DNA of 64,000 bases from NCBI GenBank assembly GCA_015680685.1, contig MNCI01006555.1, forward strand, positions 750,215 to 814,214, in the 5' to 3' direction. This stretch comes from Gnetum montanum (Eukaryota; Streptophyta; Gnetopsida; Gnetales; Gnetaceae). The notes beneath the pieces are model-generated. The model saw nothing but the letters and a program-made list of their open reading frames with translations, searched no databases and was not told the DNA's origin. Below, piece after piece: positions 46,756 to 59,062 of this stretch (position 1 is the stretch's first letter; every line of letters begins with the position of its first letter). The translations under genes were made by a program, and so were the position numbers.

Positions 46756-49640
46756 TCACTTATGCAAATGTTTCCTAATCTTTGAGAGATTAGGAAATGT
46801 GTCTAGTCTATTTTGCATCAATTTATATTCTCCATCTCCTTCACTGACAATGTTGAAAGGGAGTTCTTCCCATAGTGCATCAATGGATTCAGCATTGTTC
46901 ACTTTGGCCTCTTTTGCTCTATCACCCCTTTTTATTTCATTGTAAATAGTAGGAGTTTCTTCTTAAAACTCCACTTCAAACCCTAGTTCTATATTAACAT
47001 TGTTAATAGATAAAGGACCCACACTATCACCATGGATAACGATTTCACCTTCCTTGTAAGGTAGGTGGATTTCTTAGTGAATAGGTGTAGACACAGCCCA
47101 TGGTTGGGCTAGCCAAGGTCTTCCCAAGATGAGGTTAAGTCCTAGTGTTTCTTCTACCACCAAGAAATCTACCATTATAGGGAATTACTCCCCTACCACA
47201 AAATCTAGATAAATTAAGCCTTTGACTACAACTCGTAATCCATTAAAGGATTTAAGAACAAAAGTCATTGTATGTTGCATTTGTTCTGTTAGGCCCAAGT
47301 GTTCAATGATGGTATAAAATATGACATTGGTTGCTACCCCATCATCTACAGGTACCCTATGTACTTTATGTTGCCTGATCCATATGGTTATAAAGAGAGG
47401 CACCTTGGTTACCTCACCATTTTGGGGGTTTATCTTGATTTCACTATTGCAAAACACTAGCAATGTTGACTTCAATTCCCTAGACAAGGAGAATACCATC
47501 ACTACATGGATAAACTCTTTAGTAGTGGGGATGTCCTTACTAATGGGAATAGAGATCAACATCTTAATCAATGCTTCGTAGTGGGCAGTAGAAATCATGG
47601 CCAAGTCATATAAGCTCAAAGTTGTGTTCTTTTTCTTGAGTGATTACTTGAGCTATTCCATTACATTAAGGAAGTCTTTGTTATTGGTTGTTAATCTTTT
47701 ATTTCTAACTTCCTCCATATGCCCCAAAATATAAACTTTCTATTTAGGTTGTTGTTGTGGCCTATCCTCTTTCTTTTCTTCTAAAACATGTGGTTTACTT
47801 GTTGAAGTATCCTAGGTTGTGAAATTTATGGAAACAGATGAGATGGGAGTGGGCTTCAACAAGGTCACTTCCTTCCCTAACTTAGACTACTTATCAGTGT
47901 TGTTCTTTCCTTTCTATCTAGCCCTTCTCTATTGTTTGGTTGGGGATTTCTTATTATCCCTAGTTGGTTGCAAGGGAGAAGACATTGCATTGGCCACCAT
48001 GGGGAGTTGTTACTTTGTTGTTGAGGTAGGTGATGTTGTAGAGGGTTGGAAACCCTGATGACAAAAGGCTCCTTAGGGGACATTCATGATGGTACCCTCA
48101 CAACAAAAACGGATCTTAAGCTAGTAGAAGCTAAAGAGTTTCTTTTATTGCGAAGGGGTACCTGAATCATAAATGGTTCCCCCATAGGAATCTGATTATC
48201 ATTAATATTAAACATCAATATAACGTATGAACTATTGTTATCATTTAATGAGTCATTATATACATGCATCAACTGGTTCTAAGGCCTAACCAAGTTTCAA
48301 GTATCTACTACTAGTTCACCCCCATCGATCATCTTTTGTAGGTCATATTTAAGTGTAAGGTAAAAATTGGTATCATGACCTAACAACTAATGATAATGGT
48401 AGAAGAGGTCAAGCTTAAAGTACTTGGGAACTAGAGTGTCATCTTTAGTTGCTTGAGCAAGATCTTTTACTATTTCACATAACCTATCATGCCTCTTATA
48501 GGCAATCTCAATCATTTTCTTGTATTGGATCCTACCACTCTTTAATAGATGGTCTAGAAGCTCTAATGGCTTAAGCGGCAACTTGGTATATTTCGATCAA
48601 TCTTTTTGTGTAAAGTTAGACCTAGATGTAGTTGATGTAGTGGCCCCAGAGGTTAAGGGTTGATTGTTATTATTGACAACAGGGGCCTTGGGTTGGTTAT
48701 TCTTTGGCCCCTAGTTAGTTTCCTTACTTTCATTAGTTATGATTGCCACTACTACATTATTTTGCCTACCTTTTTCTTTATGCACATGTTTATTTTTACA
48801 TGCCATATAGGTAGCAACATGGCTAGCCTCTATGGTATCCTCTATGTTCTTAGTATGGGAAAAGGCTTGACTAAGAGACTGCAAATCAAGGTATTAAAAT
48901 TTTAACTTTATGAAGTCATCAATTGTCCCCTTGAAAATAGCAAATAGATGTGTTTTAGTAATTGTCTCTAGTATCTCATTAAGTAGAGCATTCCATCATT
49001 GGATGAACTTCTACACTAGCTTGATGGATCCTTACTTAACCTTCATTAGTTGGTCAACCATGGTATTAGGTTTCAAGTTATACTTGAAATGGTTAACAAA
49101 TTTTGAAATTAGTTCATCCAAAGAGGATATGGATCCTCTTAGCAAGGCATGTTACCAATCAAGTGCTTTTCCCATTAAAGACATAGGAAAAATTCACATA
49201 ATTATATGCATCCATGCTTGCAATAGTAAGCACTTGAAGCAAAAGCTGATCAAATGAGCATTTAGATCACCTTCGCTATTGTCCTTGGTGAACTAAGGCA
49301 CAAGGACACCAAGAGCAAGAATTAACAATGGAACCCTATGATTGATGGGATCATCTTGGTAAAAGTTCATTATCTTCACTATCTAGGATGTTGAGGCTTT
49401 AAGTTTCCCTAATACTTCAGTCAAGTCCTAGATAATTTTCAAAGCTTGATCTAGTCATTAGGATTCTCATGTCAATTGTGGGGTTTGGATGAAGGGTAGA
49501 AGCATGAGCTATGATGCCTATAATCTTGCTATTAATTAGGGTAATAAGGGAAGAGGCTAAGTTACTATAGTAATAGGTGGACTAAACAAAGAAAATGATG
49601 TTTGTACTAATATCTAGGATACAAATGGGACAAAGGAGAT
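46756..49640 (-). pseudogene. Tat-lineage gag-protease of the giant element, 5'-truncated
   Basis: Gag domain at about 49260-48850 (FPMSLMGKALDWWYTTLP, FVNHFKYNLKPNTMVDQLMK, FIQRWNALLNEI), then a region reading AYKRHDRLCEIVKDLAQATK (48510-48450) and protease (about 47600-46950). The protease active site reads VPVDDGVATNVI (47320-47351), matching the unusual D-x-G site of Tat elements. A C-terminal segment (SINNVNIELG ... LPFNIVSEG ... IRKHLHK) stops at TGA 46756-46758, at the same place as the stop at 55601 in the other gag-protease copy, so the ORF ends before RT by design. Several internal stops. The N-terminus is cut at about 49640, where plus-strand sequence begins. Confidence 0.85.
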
Positions 49641-49789
49641 GTGTGATCCATAACACTCTTGAGCATAGTGTAATGACATCTGATCAAGTACTAAAGAGCA
49701 ATGGTGATGCCAAGTCTACTATGGTGGTTTTTCCTTCTTTGTTGACATCTCTTGGGCTACTCCTCTAGACTTTAACAAAGAGGGGCCAA
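49641..49789 (+). other. 3' UTR end and decayed hairpin before LTR L4
   Basis: From ACTCTTGAGCATAG onward it matches 58932-59062 and 8108-8244. Hairpin arms TTTGTTGACATCT (49738-49750) and AGACTTTAACAAA (49767-49779) pair imperfectly (three mismatches). AAAGAGGGGCCAA abuts the LTR. A 3' UTR end in front of L4 is unexpected if L4 is a 5' LTR. Confidence 0.65.
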
Positions 49790-51500
49790 TGAAATGCCAC
49801 CAAATTTGGGCTACAGCATCTCAACTACAAATTTATCTAAGTGTCAACACAAGGCCACTTTCTACAAATTTTTCTAAGTTCTAGGACTACACTCCCTACT
49901 ACCCCGGAGTGTAGTCAACCTAGTAGAGAGTGTAGTAAAGACAAAAGCCTAGTTTTGCAATTTTTTCCAAGGGTCATTGTGAAGCTAGCCACTATAAAAT
50001 TTTCTAACTATTGAGACTACATTCTGCACTACCCCAAAGCATAGTCAAGCATAGTTACCATGAAGACCTAGTTTTAACAAATTTTTCTAAGTATTGAGAC
50101 CATGCTCTCCACTAACCCAGAGTGTAGTCAAGCATAGTCAAGTAGAATCTAGTTTCTACAAGTTTTCACAAGTGTTGGGACTACACTCACCCCTATTTGA
50201 GAGTGTAGTCAGCCTCCTGTGGAGAGTGTCATTAGCACATACCCACTTTTTGCAAAATTTTCTAAGTGTTTAACTACATTCTTCCCTAGTCCAAAGCGTA
50301 GTCAAGCGTAGTCAGCCAGAATAGCCTTTGAAGGCCTCCACAATGCAACATCGGCCTCATCTCCAACAAGCATAGTTTACAAAATGCATTTTTTTTTGTG
50401 TTCCTTTTTTTCTTCCCAAATTGTAACTACACTCAATCCCATGCAAGACAATGGAGAGTGTAGCCCCAAAGTGTAGTCTCCAAAGTTGCATTTTTTCATG
50501 TACATTATGGTCCTTTCAGCACATGAACATGCAATCGGAAATGTAGTCCTAGTCTCTCAACCTTGTAGACTCCAACATAGCACAATAGAGCATAACACCA
50601 CTATCCTCAGTGGAGAGCATAGTTTGGAGATAGCGTCGTCTTAACCATCTCTCTGCCAAGTGGAAATTCCTCCACATTTCATGCTAAACCTAGCCCTATA
50701 AATATCCCAGTCCTCTACATTTTTGGGGCTGGCAAATTTGAGGTAGGTTGGCAAATTTCAGCATTTTGGGTAGAAAATAAACCAAACGCATTCTAGTGAA
50801 CTAGAGATAGGAAAATTTGTAAATCATCATAGCCCATTGTAGTCCATCGAAAACCACCACAGTCTACTGCACAACATGAAGGCCAACCCAATAAGCACAA
50901 GCACCACGACAGAATGTTAATCTTTGTGGCAAGACACCCTTGAGACTTTGACTACATTGTCCACTGCACCTATTGTACACCATGTACCTTCTCACCCCTT
51001 CTAGAATTAACTATGCTCAACCCCATTTAGGGTGGTTTTCTATTTCTCTCTCTTCCTCTCTTTGCATTTTCAGCATTTTACTAGAATTTTTTAGCATCCC
51101 TTATAGAGTTAACTATGCTCAACCCCAGTTGGGATGGTGTTCTATTTCTCTCTCTTTCTCTCTCTACATTTTTAGCATTTTACTGGCATTTTTCAACATT
51201 TTACTTATATTCTTGGTTGTTTCAATGGATAGCTACACTTGGGTGCTAATCCCCACACATTGACACCTTCATTTTCTTACCAAAAACCTAACTACACTTG
51301 ACCCCATTAACACCATTGACACTGCATGAACACTTAGCATCGTAGCTAACCACGCTACACTCTAGTTACATCCAATAAGTATTTTTTTGATCAGCAAGAT
51401 CATTTAGGGAATTCCATATTTGCCTGTGGTAGGCCCTCATGCAGAAACTGTGCACCTGTGGACCTGTCAGTATTCTAGCCATCGATCTTTTTGGTCATTA
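49790..51500 (+). mobile_element. LTR L4 (probable 5' LTR of L4/L5 element)
   Basis: Starts TGAAATGCCACC. U3 (to about 50690) is made of units of about 70-100 bp with facing words GACTACACTC/GAGTGTAGTC separated by TTTTTCTAAGTGTT. TATAAATA at 50697-50704. Tandem segment CTATGCTCAACCCCA...TTCTATTTCTCTC (51010-51160, two units) in R/U5. The end is about 51500, judged from where similarity to L5 stops and from the PBS-like sequence. Pairs with L5. Confidence 0.85.
50697..50704 (+). promoter_or_regulatory. TATA box of LTR L4
   Basis: TATAAATA in CTAGCCCTATAAATATCCCA. Confidence 0.75.
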
Positions 51501-51506
51501 TAGTTT

Positions 51507-51524
51507 TTGGTGCTAGAAGGAAGG
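51507..51524 (+). other. Candidate primer binding site of L4/L5 element
   Basis: TTGGTGCTAGAAGGAAGG directly after the LTR. It has the TGG start expected of a PBS; the primer tRNA was not assigned. Confidence 0.5.
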
Positions 51525-52034
51525 CCAAACCATTTTCCTCTTCAATCTCCATTGTAGTTGTCTCATGTGCTCTCTACATCACCATTACTAGCTTCAGGCT
51601 AGAGTAGACTATGACACCCCTATGGACCTACTACATGTGCAATAGTAGCTAGATCCTAGGCTAGTGCAAGCATCATCTACTAACTGGTTGATGTAGATTG
51701 GATCCCATAGTTGGTTCCTCTAGAACCCTACACAATAACATCAAATTCCCATAGTTAGATAAATTCTAGGCACTCAGTAAAGAGCGTAGTTAGCTCTCAA
51801 TGTAGAGAGTGTAGTCTCTAGAGTTAGCCATTTTTCTGCAATTACCAAAGCTAGCTATTTTTTTTTGTAATTAGCAAAGTTATCCACTTTCCACAACTAG
51901 CAGCTTCTGCAATCCCCTATCACAACTAATCTACACACAAGAGTTCCAAGTAGCCTTCAACATCAATCCCAAGCACACTAGCCATCTTGTCCACCCAATA
52001 AGAAACTAGGATTGACAACCCCGCTAATCCTGCT
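51525..52034 (+). other. Leader of L4/L5 element
   Basis: No coding signal between the PBS and the first gag ATG at 52035; contains GTAGTTAGCTCT-type words like the U3. Confidence 0.45.
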
Positions 52035-55000
52035 ATGGCAAAGCCAAGGCAATCCCTTAGGCTACATGGTCAAGACCCCAAGTATATTACGCTAAATGAT
52101 GAACAATATAACTTCATATGCATAAAGATCCAAGTAGGCCTATTCATAGACCATTTGGACATGGAAGCCAAGAAGAGCTATGAGCTCATTCATCAAAATG
52201 ATTGGAAGTATATCCCCTCCCTAGTTAACTTCATCCCACTCATGGAATCCTACAATTAGATACTTATTTCATCTGAACAAATGAGCACGAAGTAGAAATA
52301 GATTATGAGAAGCCTCTACAAGGAGAGGAAGATGAGTTCAAAGCTCGTTTTGAGCACAAGTACTCCTTCCACACTATCTTCTAGCAAGTGATCCCTAGTC
52401 TAGCCCTCCCATAATCCTATTTAACTATCTTTCTTGAGATAGTCATAGCCCTGACATCACCTTCCAGGTTAACGCTAGTGATAACGATGCACCAAACATA
52501 ACATATGCATCATGATGCAGTGCCTTCCATTAACTTGCCCTTTATGGCATTGTCACAACTTGTCCAACCATCTCTACCAGCTACAATCATGCTTGCTTAG
52601 CCTTACATTCACACAGTTCACATCTCCCAACCCCAAACGACTCGAGCATCTTACATCTTGCCTATTTTGTCAACATCCTTTGTAGTAGTTTAATCCACAC
52701 ATGCATGGCTTGCCCCAATCACTATGCCCTCAACATAGCTAATGCATCAAGCACTTCACATGGGCCCATAACCCACAAGTAGGTCATGGACCACACAACT
52801 AGTGCAGTGGGTAGCACAACTAGTGTAACCCACTAGAGCATCCCAAAACTTAGATCAAGTAGTCCAACTGATCCAAACCTTAATAGAAGAGGTGAAGTGG
52901 CTCAAGGCCACCTCCTCCAAAATAGTTTTGGTAGTGGACTTCTACCAAGATAATCCCATAAGTCCTACAGTCCCATCACTAACTCTACCAACTGGGATCT
53001 TGTTCTCTCAATTCACCAAGTACAACAGTGAAGGGAAACCTAATTCACACCTAGTGACGTTCAAGTCCTAGTTCCTACGACTACAAGTGTGTCCACACAC
53101 CATCATATGCATTTTTTCCATGTCACTCACTAGCAAGGTGCTAGACTAGTACTGTGCATTACCCTGGGGCTCTATCTTCTCTTTTGAGGATCTTCTAAGC
53201 TAGTTTGTGACACACTTCAAGTACAACTTGAAGCCTAAAACCACTCTAGAACAACTAATGTAGATCAATCATGGCCACCTAGAGCCCATGCAAAAATTTA
53301 TCCAACACTATAGCACCTTATTGAAAAAAATTTAAGAGCCAATAGCCAAGATGCACCTCCTAGCCATCTTCAAGGATGTAGTCAATGAGTTTATCAAGTC
53401 AAAACTACACTACTTGGCCCCATAGTCTCTGAGCGAAGCCAAGCCTAGACCAAGAAAATACAAAATGTAGCAGAAGCTAGTAAAGACCCAACCTACATGG
53501 CCTACAAAAATCAACATGTGAGAAAGAAAAATGCAATCGTGGCAATGGTATTCACATAGGGTAAAGTAACCAACTAGGGACTGATGGCTAGGTAGCCCAA
53601 AGCCCTAGCTCACAAAGCCACCAACTCTAGCACCCAGGCAACCAACCCATTCACAACTGTAGTGGCCATGAAAAAAGTTGGCCAAAGGCCCAAATTTGAG
53701 TGCAAGGATTGCTCAAAGTATACCCATTTCCACTGAAATTCTCAAAGCTACTAGATCAACTATTGAAAGCTGGGTGCATCTAACATAAGAAAATATCTAA
53801 AGATGTCCACAAAAGGCACGATAGGTACTATGAGTTGTTGAGGAGTCCTACCTCAATAGCACCAAATGAGCCCCCAATCCCATAGCACTTCAAGTTGTAT
53901 CAATTATATCATTACCACCAGTTTTCTAGTCATGGCATGGACTTCTGTTGAGCTTTGCAAGACAATATACAAAGGATGATACATAGGGGTGAACTAGTGC
54001 TTGACACAACAAACTTGATCAAGCCCCAAAACCAATCCATGAGGGTCTAAAATGATTCTCTAAACATGGATGGTACTGGCTATGTCATAAACACCATCAT
54101 CATGGGTGGCAAGTCAGAACCAATGCAATAGCCTTTTGTGGTCCGAGTTCCTTTGAGTGATGAAAGGGTCCCCTTGGCCTCCATGAGTTCAAGGTTCCCC
54201 TTCATTGTTAGAGTGCCACGTCAAGCACCCACAATACCTTTCATGATCAAGGTCTCATAGCATGTGACAACAACAACTACTCAGCTATTGTTTGTTGTTA
54301 GGGTGTCATAATGTGCTATCCCCTCACCTACCCTAACCCCAGTAGTAAGCAATGCATCAACCCCTTCTCATCCAAGGGCCAACCCTGCTGACAACATGGG
54401 TAGACCCACTAGATGGTAATGTAAGAGGTTCAACAAATGCCTCGCAAACAAAATGGCTAAGCAACAGTGAGATCAAAGAGCACTTGGCCCATCAAAGTTG
54501 ATCACTATCTCTGCAATCCCTATGGCTGAAGTAGCTAAAAAGGCCACAACTAGCAAACCACAAGCAAGCACTAGGGCCCCCAAATAGGCCAAGCAAACCA
54601 AGCCCAAGTCCCCTCTATGAGAGATCCATCTCTTAGGCCACATGAAGGAGATCAAGGCCAACAAAACAACTAATGGCAAAGACTTCATAGATGCGTTAGC
54701 CTAAATTAAGCAAGTGCTAAAGTAGAAGAACACAACATTGAGCTTATATGACCTAATCATAACCTCATCTACCCACCACAAAGCACTAGTGCAAATGTTG
54801 ATCTCTATTTCTATCACGAAGGACATCCTAGCAAATGAGAATTCCATCCATGGTGTGATGTTGCCTCCTATGTTGTAGGAATTGAGCTCCACCCCCCTCG
54901 CATTTTGTGATGAGGCAATTAAGGTTGACCTTGAGAAGGATGAGGTCATAATAGCACCCATGTTTATCACCATATGTGTTAGGTAGTGCAAGATTCGAAG

Positions 55001-55601
55001 GGTGCATGTCAATGATGGGGCAGCAACAAATGTTATCCCATACATGATCATTGATAAGTTAGGCCTCACAGACCAAATCAAGCCAACAAAAACCACATGC
55101 TTGAAGTCCTTTATTGGGTTGTGCATCATTGTTAAGGGTACCATCACAATAGCCTTTGTGGTAGGGGAGCAATTCCCCACCACTGCCAAATTCATCATCG
55201 TAGAGGAGATGCTAGGATTCAACTCGATATTAAGCAAGCCTTGGCTAGCCCAACTACAGGCTATCTCCTTCCTAATTCATCAAGAAATCCACCTTCCATA
55301 TGAAGCTAGTGAAGTTATCATCCATGGTGATAATGCCAACCCCCTTGCTATCAACAACGTAGACATGGAGTAAGGGTCATAGGTGGAATTTCCTAATGAT
55401 GCACATGCAACAAACAATGAAACACATAAGGCCGACACACCCAAAGAGGTAATAGAAGCTACTAACCTTCTAGGGGGCACCCTACGGGTAGAATTGCCCT
55501 TCAACATAGTGAGTGAGGATTAAGAAGACTACTGAATAGTGCAATCTAGGCCCTATGTGCCTCCTAATCCACATTGGATTAAGAAGCAACTGCATGACTA
55601 A
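52035..55601 (+). pseudogene. Tat-lineage gag-protease (plus-strand element)
   Basis: ATG 52035 opens MAKPRQSLRLHGQDPKYITL. A gag domain lies at about 52985-53420 (FSQFTKYNSEGKPNSHLVTF, MSLTSKVLD, FVTHFKYNLKPKTTLEQLM). A Pro/Thr-rich linker leads to protease (about 54760-55330): active site VNDGAATNVI at 55006-55035, where Asn replaces the first Asp of VDDG in the minus-strand copy. Then LGFNSILSKPWLAQLQA. The C-terminal segment LPFNIVSED ... PPNPHWIKKQLHD ends with TAA at 55599-55601. Stops are scattered throughout. No RT, RNase H or integrase follows within this element. Confidence 0.87.
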
Positions 55602-55648
55602 TGTAACCCCCTTAGTCTGAAAGCATGCTAGGAACCTGCCTGCTATTT

Positions 55649-55724
55649 GCTTCCATGCACCCTACATCCTACTCCCCACTTACATTGCTTCCATGCACCC
55701 TACATCCTACTCCCCACTTACATT
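55649..55724 (+). repeat. Perfect 38-bp tandem duplication
   Basis: GCTTCCATGCACCCTACATC... occurs at 55649-55686 and again at 55687-55724 without a change, just after the gag-protease stop. Recent duplication or assembly artefact. Confidence 0.9.
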
Positions 55725-55914
55725 GCATTACTACTATAGCATATTATTTGCATTTAGTTTAATCGCTTAGCTTACCATCTGCATTGCCTATGCATACAAT
55801 AGCTTAGTTTACATTTCTATCATTATTTCTTTAATGCATTTGCTTTCATGTGTAAAAAATATCAAAATGCATAAAAATCATAAAAACTAAAATTACAAAA
55901 CTAAGAGGTAGTAA
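55725..55914 (+). other. Non-coding spacer
   Basis: AT-rich; nothing recognised. Confidence 0.4.
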
Positions 55915-56225
55915 TAGATGGCCCACCATGGCCCTAAACTAGTAATGTGTGGCCCAAAATGGCCTTAACCTAGCAATACACACGGCCTACCATGGCCTTA
56001 AACTAGCAGCATGCAACCCAAAATGACCTTAAACTATCCACTTAATCCTATCAACGTGGCCCAAAATGGCCCTAAACTATAATCATGGCCTAAAATGGCC
56101 TTAAACTAGTAATTTTTGTAACCCAAAATGGCCTTAAACTAGCATCAGCCCTCCCGCATGGCCTTAAACTAGCATCAGCCCTCCCGCATGGCCTTAAACT
56201 AGCATGGGAGTCACAATGACCTAGT
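55915..56225 (+). repeat. Minisatellite 1 of L4/L5 element
   Basis: About nine units of 30-38 bp sharing ATGGCCTTAAACTAGCA. Two neighbouring units near 56133-56192 are identical over 30 bp. Confidence 0.88.
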
Positions 56226-57105
56226 CACATTATCATTGCATAGTCCTAACTTAGCACATTAACTCATCGTGTTATAAGCATAGCAAGCACATAGCAAATA
56301 ATCATAAAAAAGAAATGTTTACACATTACATATAGAAAATGCATTCATTAGATGTCATATGAATAGCAATACATAGCATGAGTAGTTTCATATGGCAAAA
56401 ACATAGCAAAAATCACAAAAATTCCTAGCAATAGGGGTACATCTGGTCATGCTCAACTGGTTACACTAGGTGGGGATGGAGATTCTTCTTCCTCCCCTAC
56501 ATCGTTGGGGCCTATAGCATCGTTAGGTACCTACTACCATAACCATAGCAAAAACACACAATTAGTAAGCAAATTAACACTATACAACACACATTACTAA
56601 AAAAATTCTTAATTTTGGAAAATATACTATGGGGCCCCACAAGTATAGGACATTAACCAATCCATTTGACATGCCTAGTACTCACTGGGGTACAACACGT
56701 TTTCATAGGCTTAGCATCACATTTTGTAGGTTTAGTATCATGCATAGTTTATAGAATTTTTGCAAAATTTTTCTAACTCCAAGCAGCCTTAGTGGAGAGT
56801 GTAGTCCAAATAAGGCAAAATTTTTCTAACTCTGGAACCACCCCAACTATGCTCCCAATGCATGGAGAGCATAGTCCCAAAAAAATAGATATTTTTGCCA
56901 AACACTTGTAATGCAAACATTTCTACAAACACTTACTGGACTACAATCCACATCAAACACCTAATCGAGAGCATAGTCGAGTGAAAGCATAGTCACCCAT
57001 ACTTAGCCAAAAATTTCAATTTTTCGTTGCCCAGTGAACGCCCAAGCCAATTCCACTTCCCAAGCATGGCCAACCTTCCCCAGAATGACATGTCTGATGC
57101 ATCCA
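56226..57105 (+). other. Remnant of aORF tail (antisense) and palindrome array
   Basis: 56461-56545 resembles the reverse complement of the last aORF exon (45900-45983), including CATCG and the CCTA...CATAAC corresponding to its splice acceptor; the match is partial. 56750-57010 has GAGTGTAGTCC/GAGCATAGTCC words with TTTTTCTAACTC spacers, like the U3 and the 14830-18260 array. The order minisatellite, antisense tail, palindrome words, minisatellite mirrors the giant element, with the aORF body lost. Confidence 0.4.
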
Positions 57106-57770
57106 TGATCTACTAAGATCTAAAACTAGCATGCACATGGCTTGTCAAGGCCTAAAACTAACAAAAACATGCTTACCTTCTTTAATAGCTTGCATGCATA
57201 CTTAGGCAAATTTCATCACATTGCTTTTTCTTCATTTGCACATATTCACTTCATTAAAATGGGTGCTACCTGACGTTCTACTAGTCAATTTTGCAAGAAG
57301 CTATATTACACCTAGCATGTAGTGTTGCACATCAATTCAACATGGCACAACAGCACATCCACTATGATGCTAAATTGGCATAGCAGCTTGTTCACTACAA
57401 TGTTAAAATAGCATAGCTCATTCGCTACAACATTAAACTAGCATAGCTTGTCTACTACAACATTAAACTAGCACACACACACTACTTATCCACCATGATA
57501 CCAAATTGGCATAGCTCATCCTTAGGTCATGATGTTAAACTAGCACAATAGCTCATCTACTTTGACGTTAAACTAGCATCACACATCCACTATGATGCTA
57601 AACTAGCATAGCACACATCTACTATGATGCTAAACTAGCATAACATTCATCCACTATGATGCTAAACTAGCACACAATAATCCACTAGGACTATAAACTA
57701 GCACACCATGGTCTGCTAAGACCTTAAACTAGTAAGGCTATGGTCTACCAAGACATTAAACAAGGTTCAT
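57106..57770 (+). repeat. Minisatellite 2 of L4/L5 element
   Basis: Irregular units of 28-45 bp sharing CTATGATGCTAAACTAGCA or GGTCTGCTAAGACCTTAAAC, densest at 57350-57770. Confidence 0.85.
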
Positions 57771-59062
57771 AGTTAACCACGCATAATTCTACAAGCAAGC
57801 GAGTGAGCATAATTCTAACTTCCCTCCTCCTCGAAACCCCCCACCTGNNNNCCCCACACTCTTTTCTACACCACATGGATAGGGATACTATAGTCCCAAA
57901 ATGGAGCACCTACAATAGTCGCAGCCTTTGGAGAACTTACAGCATCTTCACCTCCCATAATTTTTCTATACTGTGGAGCACTTGCAATAGGTCTAGCCTT
58001 TTAAGCACTTGCAGCATCATCACCCCTAGGCATTTTACTAGCTTTTTTAGCACCTACAATTGGTGCAGCCTTTGGAGAACTCACAACATCTTCACCCTAG
58101 ACATTTTATTTACATTGTGTGTTGTGTGTTTTTCTTGTCTTCTCAAAGTTGTGTTTGCAAGATGAAGCCATAGGCAGTCATGCAAAGACACATCTCATTG
58201 CAATAGCCAATCACCACATTACTCTAATATGCATGATTAGACTAGCTAAGCCACTCAAGAGTGCACATCCCTACTACCTTGTTATAGCCTACCTACATCC
58301 ATCCCTATGTCCCAATACTCTTGCATTCCCCTACATAGTCAATGATTACAAACCCCTCTGATGCATACATGTTGTGACTACATGGCACTCTTTCCAAGTC
58401 AAACCATAGAACCCAAGGCAGACGTAACACAAGTTGTCCCATGGGGAGCCTTTTTTGGCTAGTTAAAGCCTAGGTGGATGTAACATAAGTCATCCTAGGG
58501 AGGAAACACCTATCCTATAGATGCAGTGTAGTTTTGTAAACATCAAATCAAAGCCCATCTAGTGGCACACAGTCCACATAATGAAAAGCACCCCATAGTT
58601 AGCATTTAGCAAGGTGTAGAACCAAAAGTAGATTCACCCTACAGCAAAAAAAAAAGCAGAAAAGCAAAGGAGGAAAGTATGTTCCCAAGCAAATCAATAG
58701 CACTACAATTTCATAATTGATCTAGCCTTGAATCCACACTAACTCTCTCATGAGAACTCCGATGAGAGGCCAATGTTTTCACAAGTAAGCCACCCTCTTA
58801 CCATCATCACCATTGGCCATGCTAACTCTGCATCCTACATCATGACACCTTATTTGCATCTCATCTCTTCTTTTATCCCTAGCAAATTACCTACACATTT
58901 TATCCCTAGCATGCCACTATTTGCAGCACTCTTGAGCATAGTATAATGACATCTGATCAAGTACTAAAGAATGATGTTTATGCCAGATCTATTATGATGT
59001 TTTTTTCTTCTTTATCGATGTCTCTTAGGCCACTTCTCCAAATGTCAACAAAGAGGGACCAA
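57771..59062 (+). other. 3' UTR of L4/L5 element
   Basis: No coding signal. Contains a repeated GAGCACCTACAATRG...GCAGCATCTTCACC motif (57900-58095), the conserved TTTGCAAG/ATGAAGCC block (AG at 58161), the segment matching 7420-8244 and a decayed hairpin (59011-59023 with 59040-59052), then AAAGAGGGACCAA against L5. Four N at 57848-57851. Confidence 0.65.
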
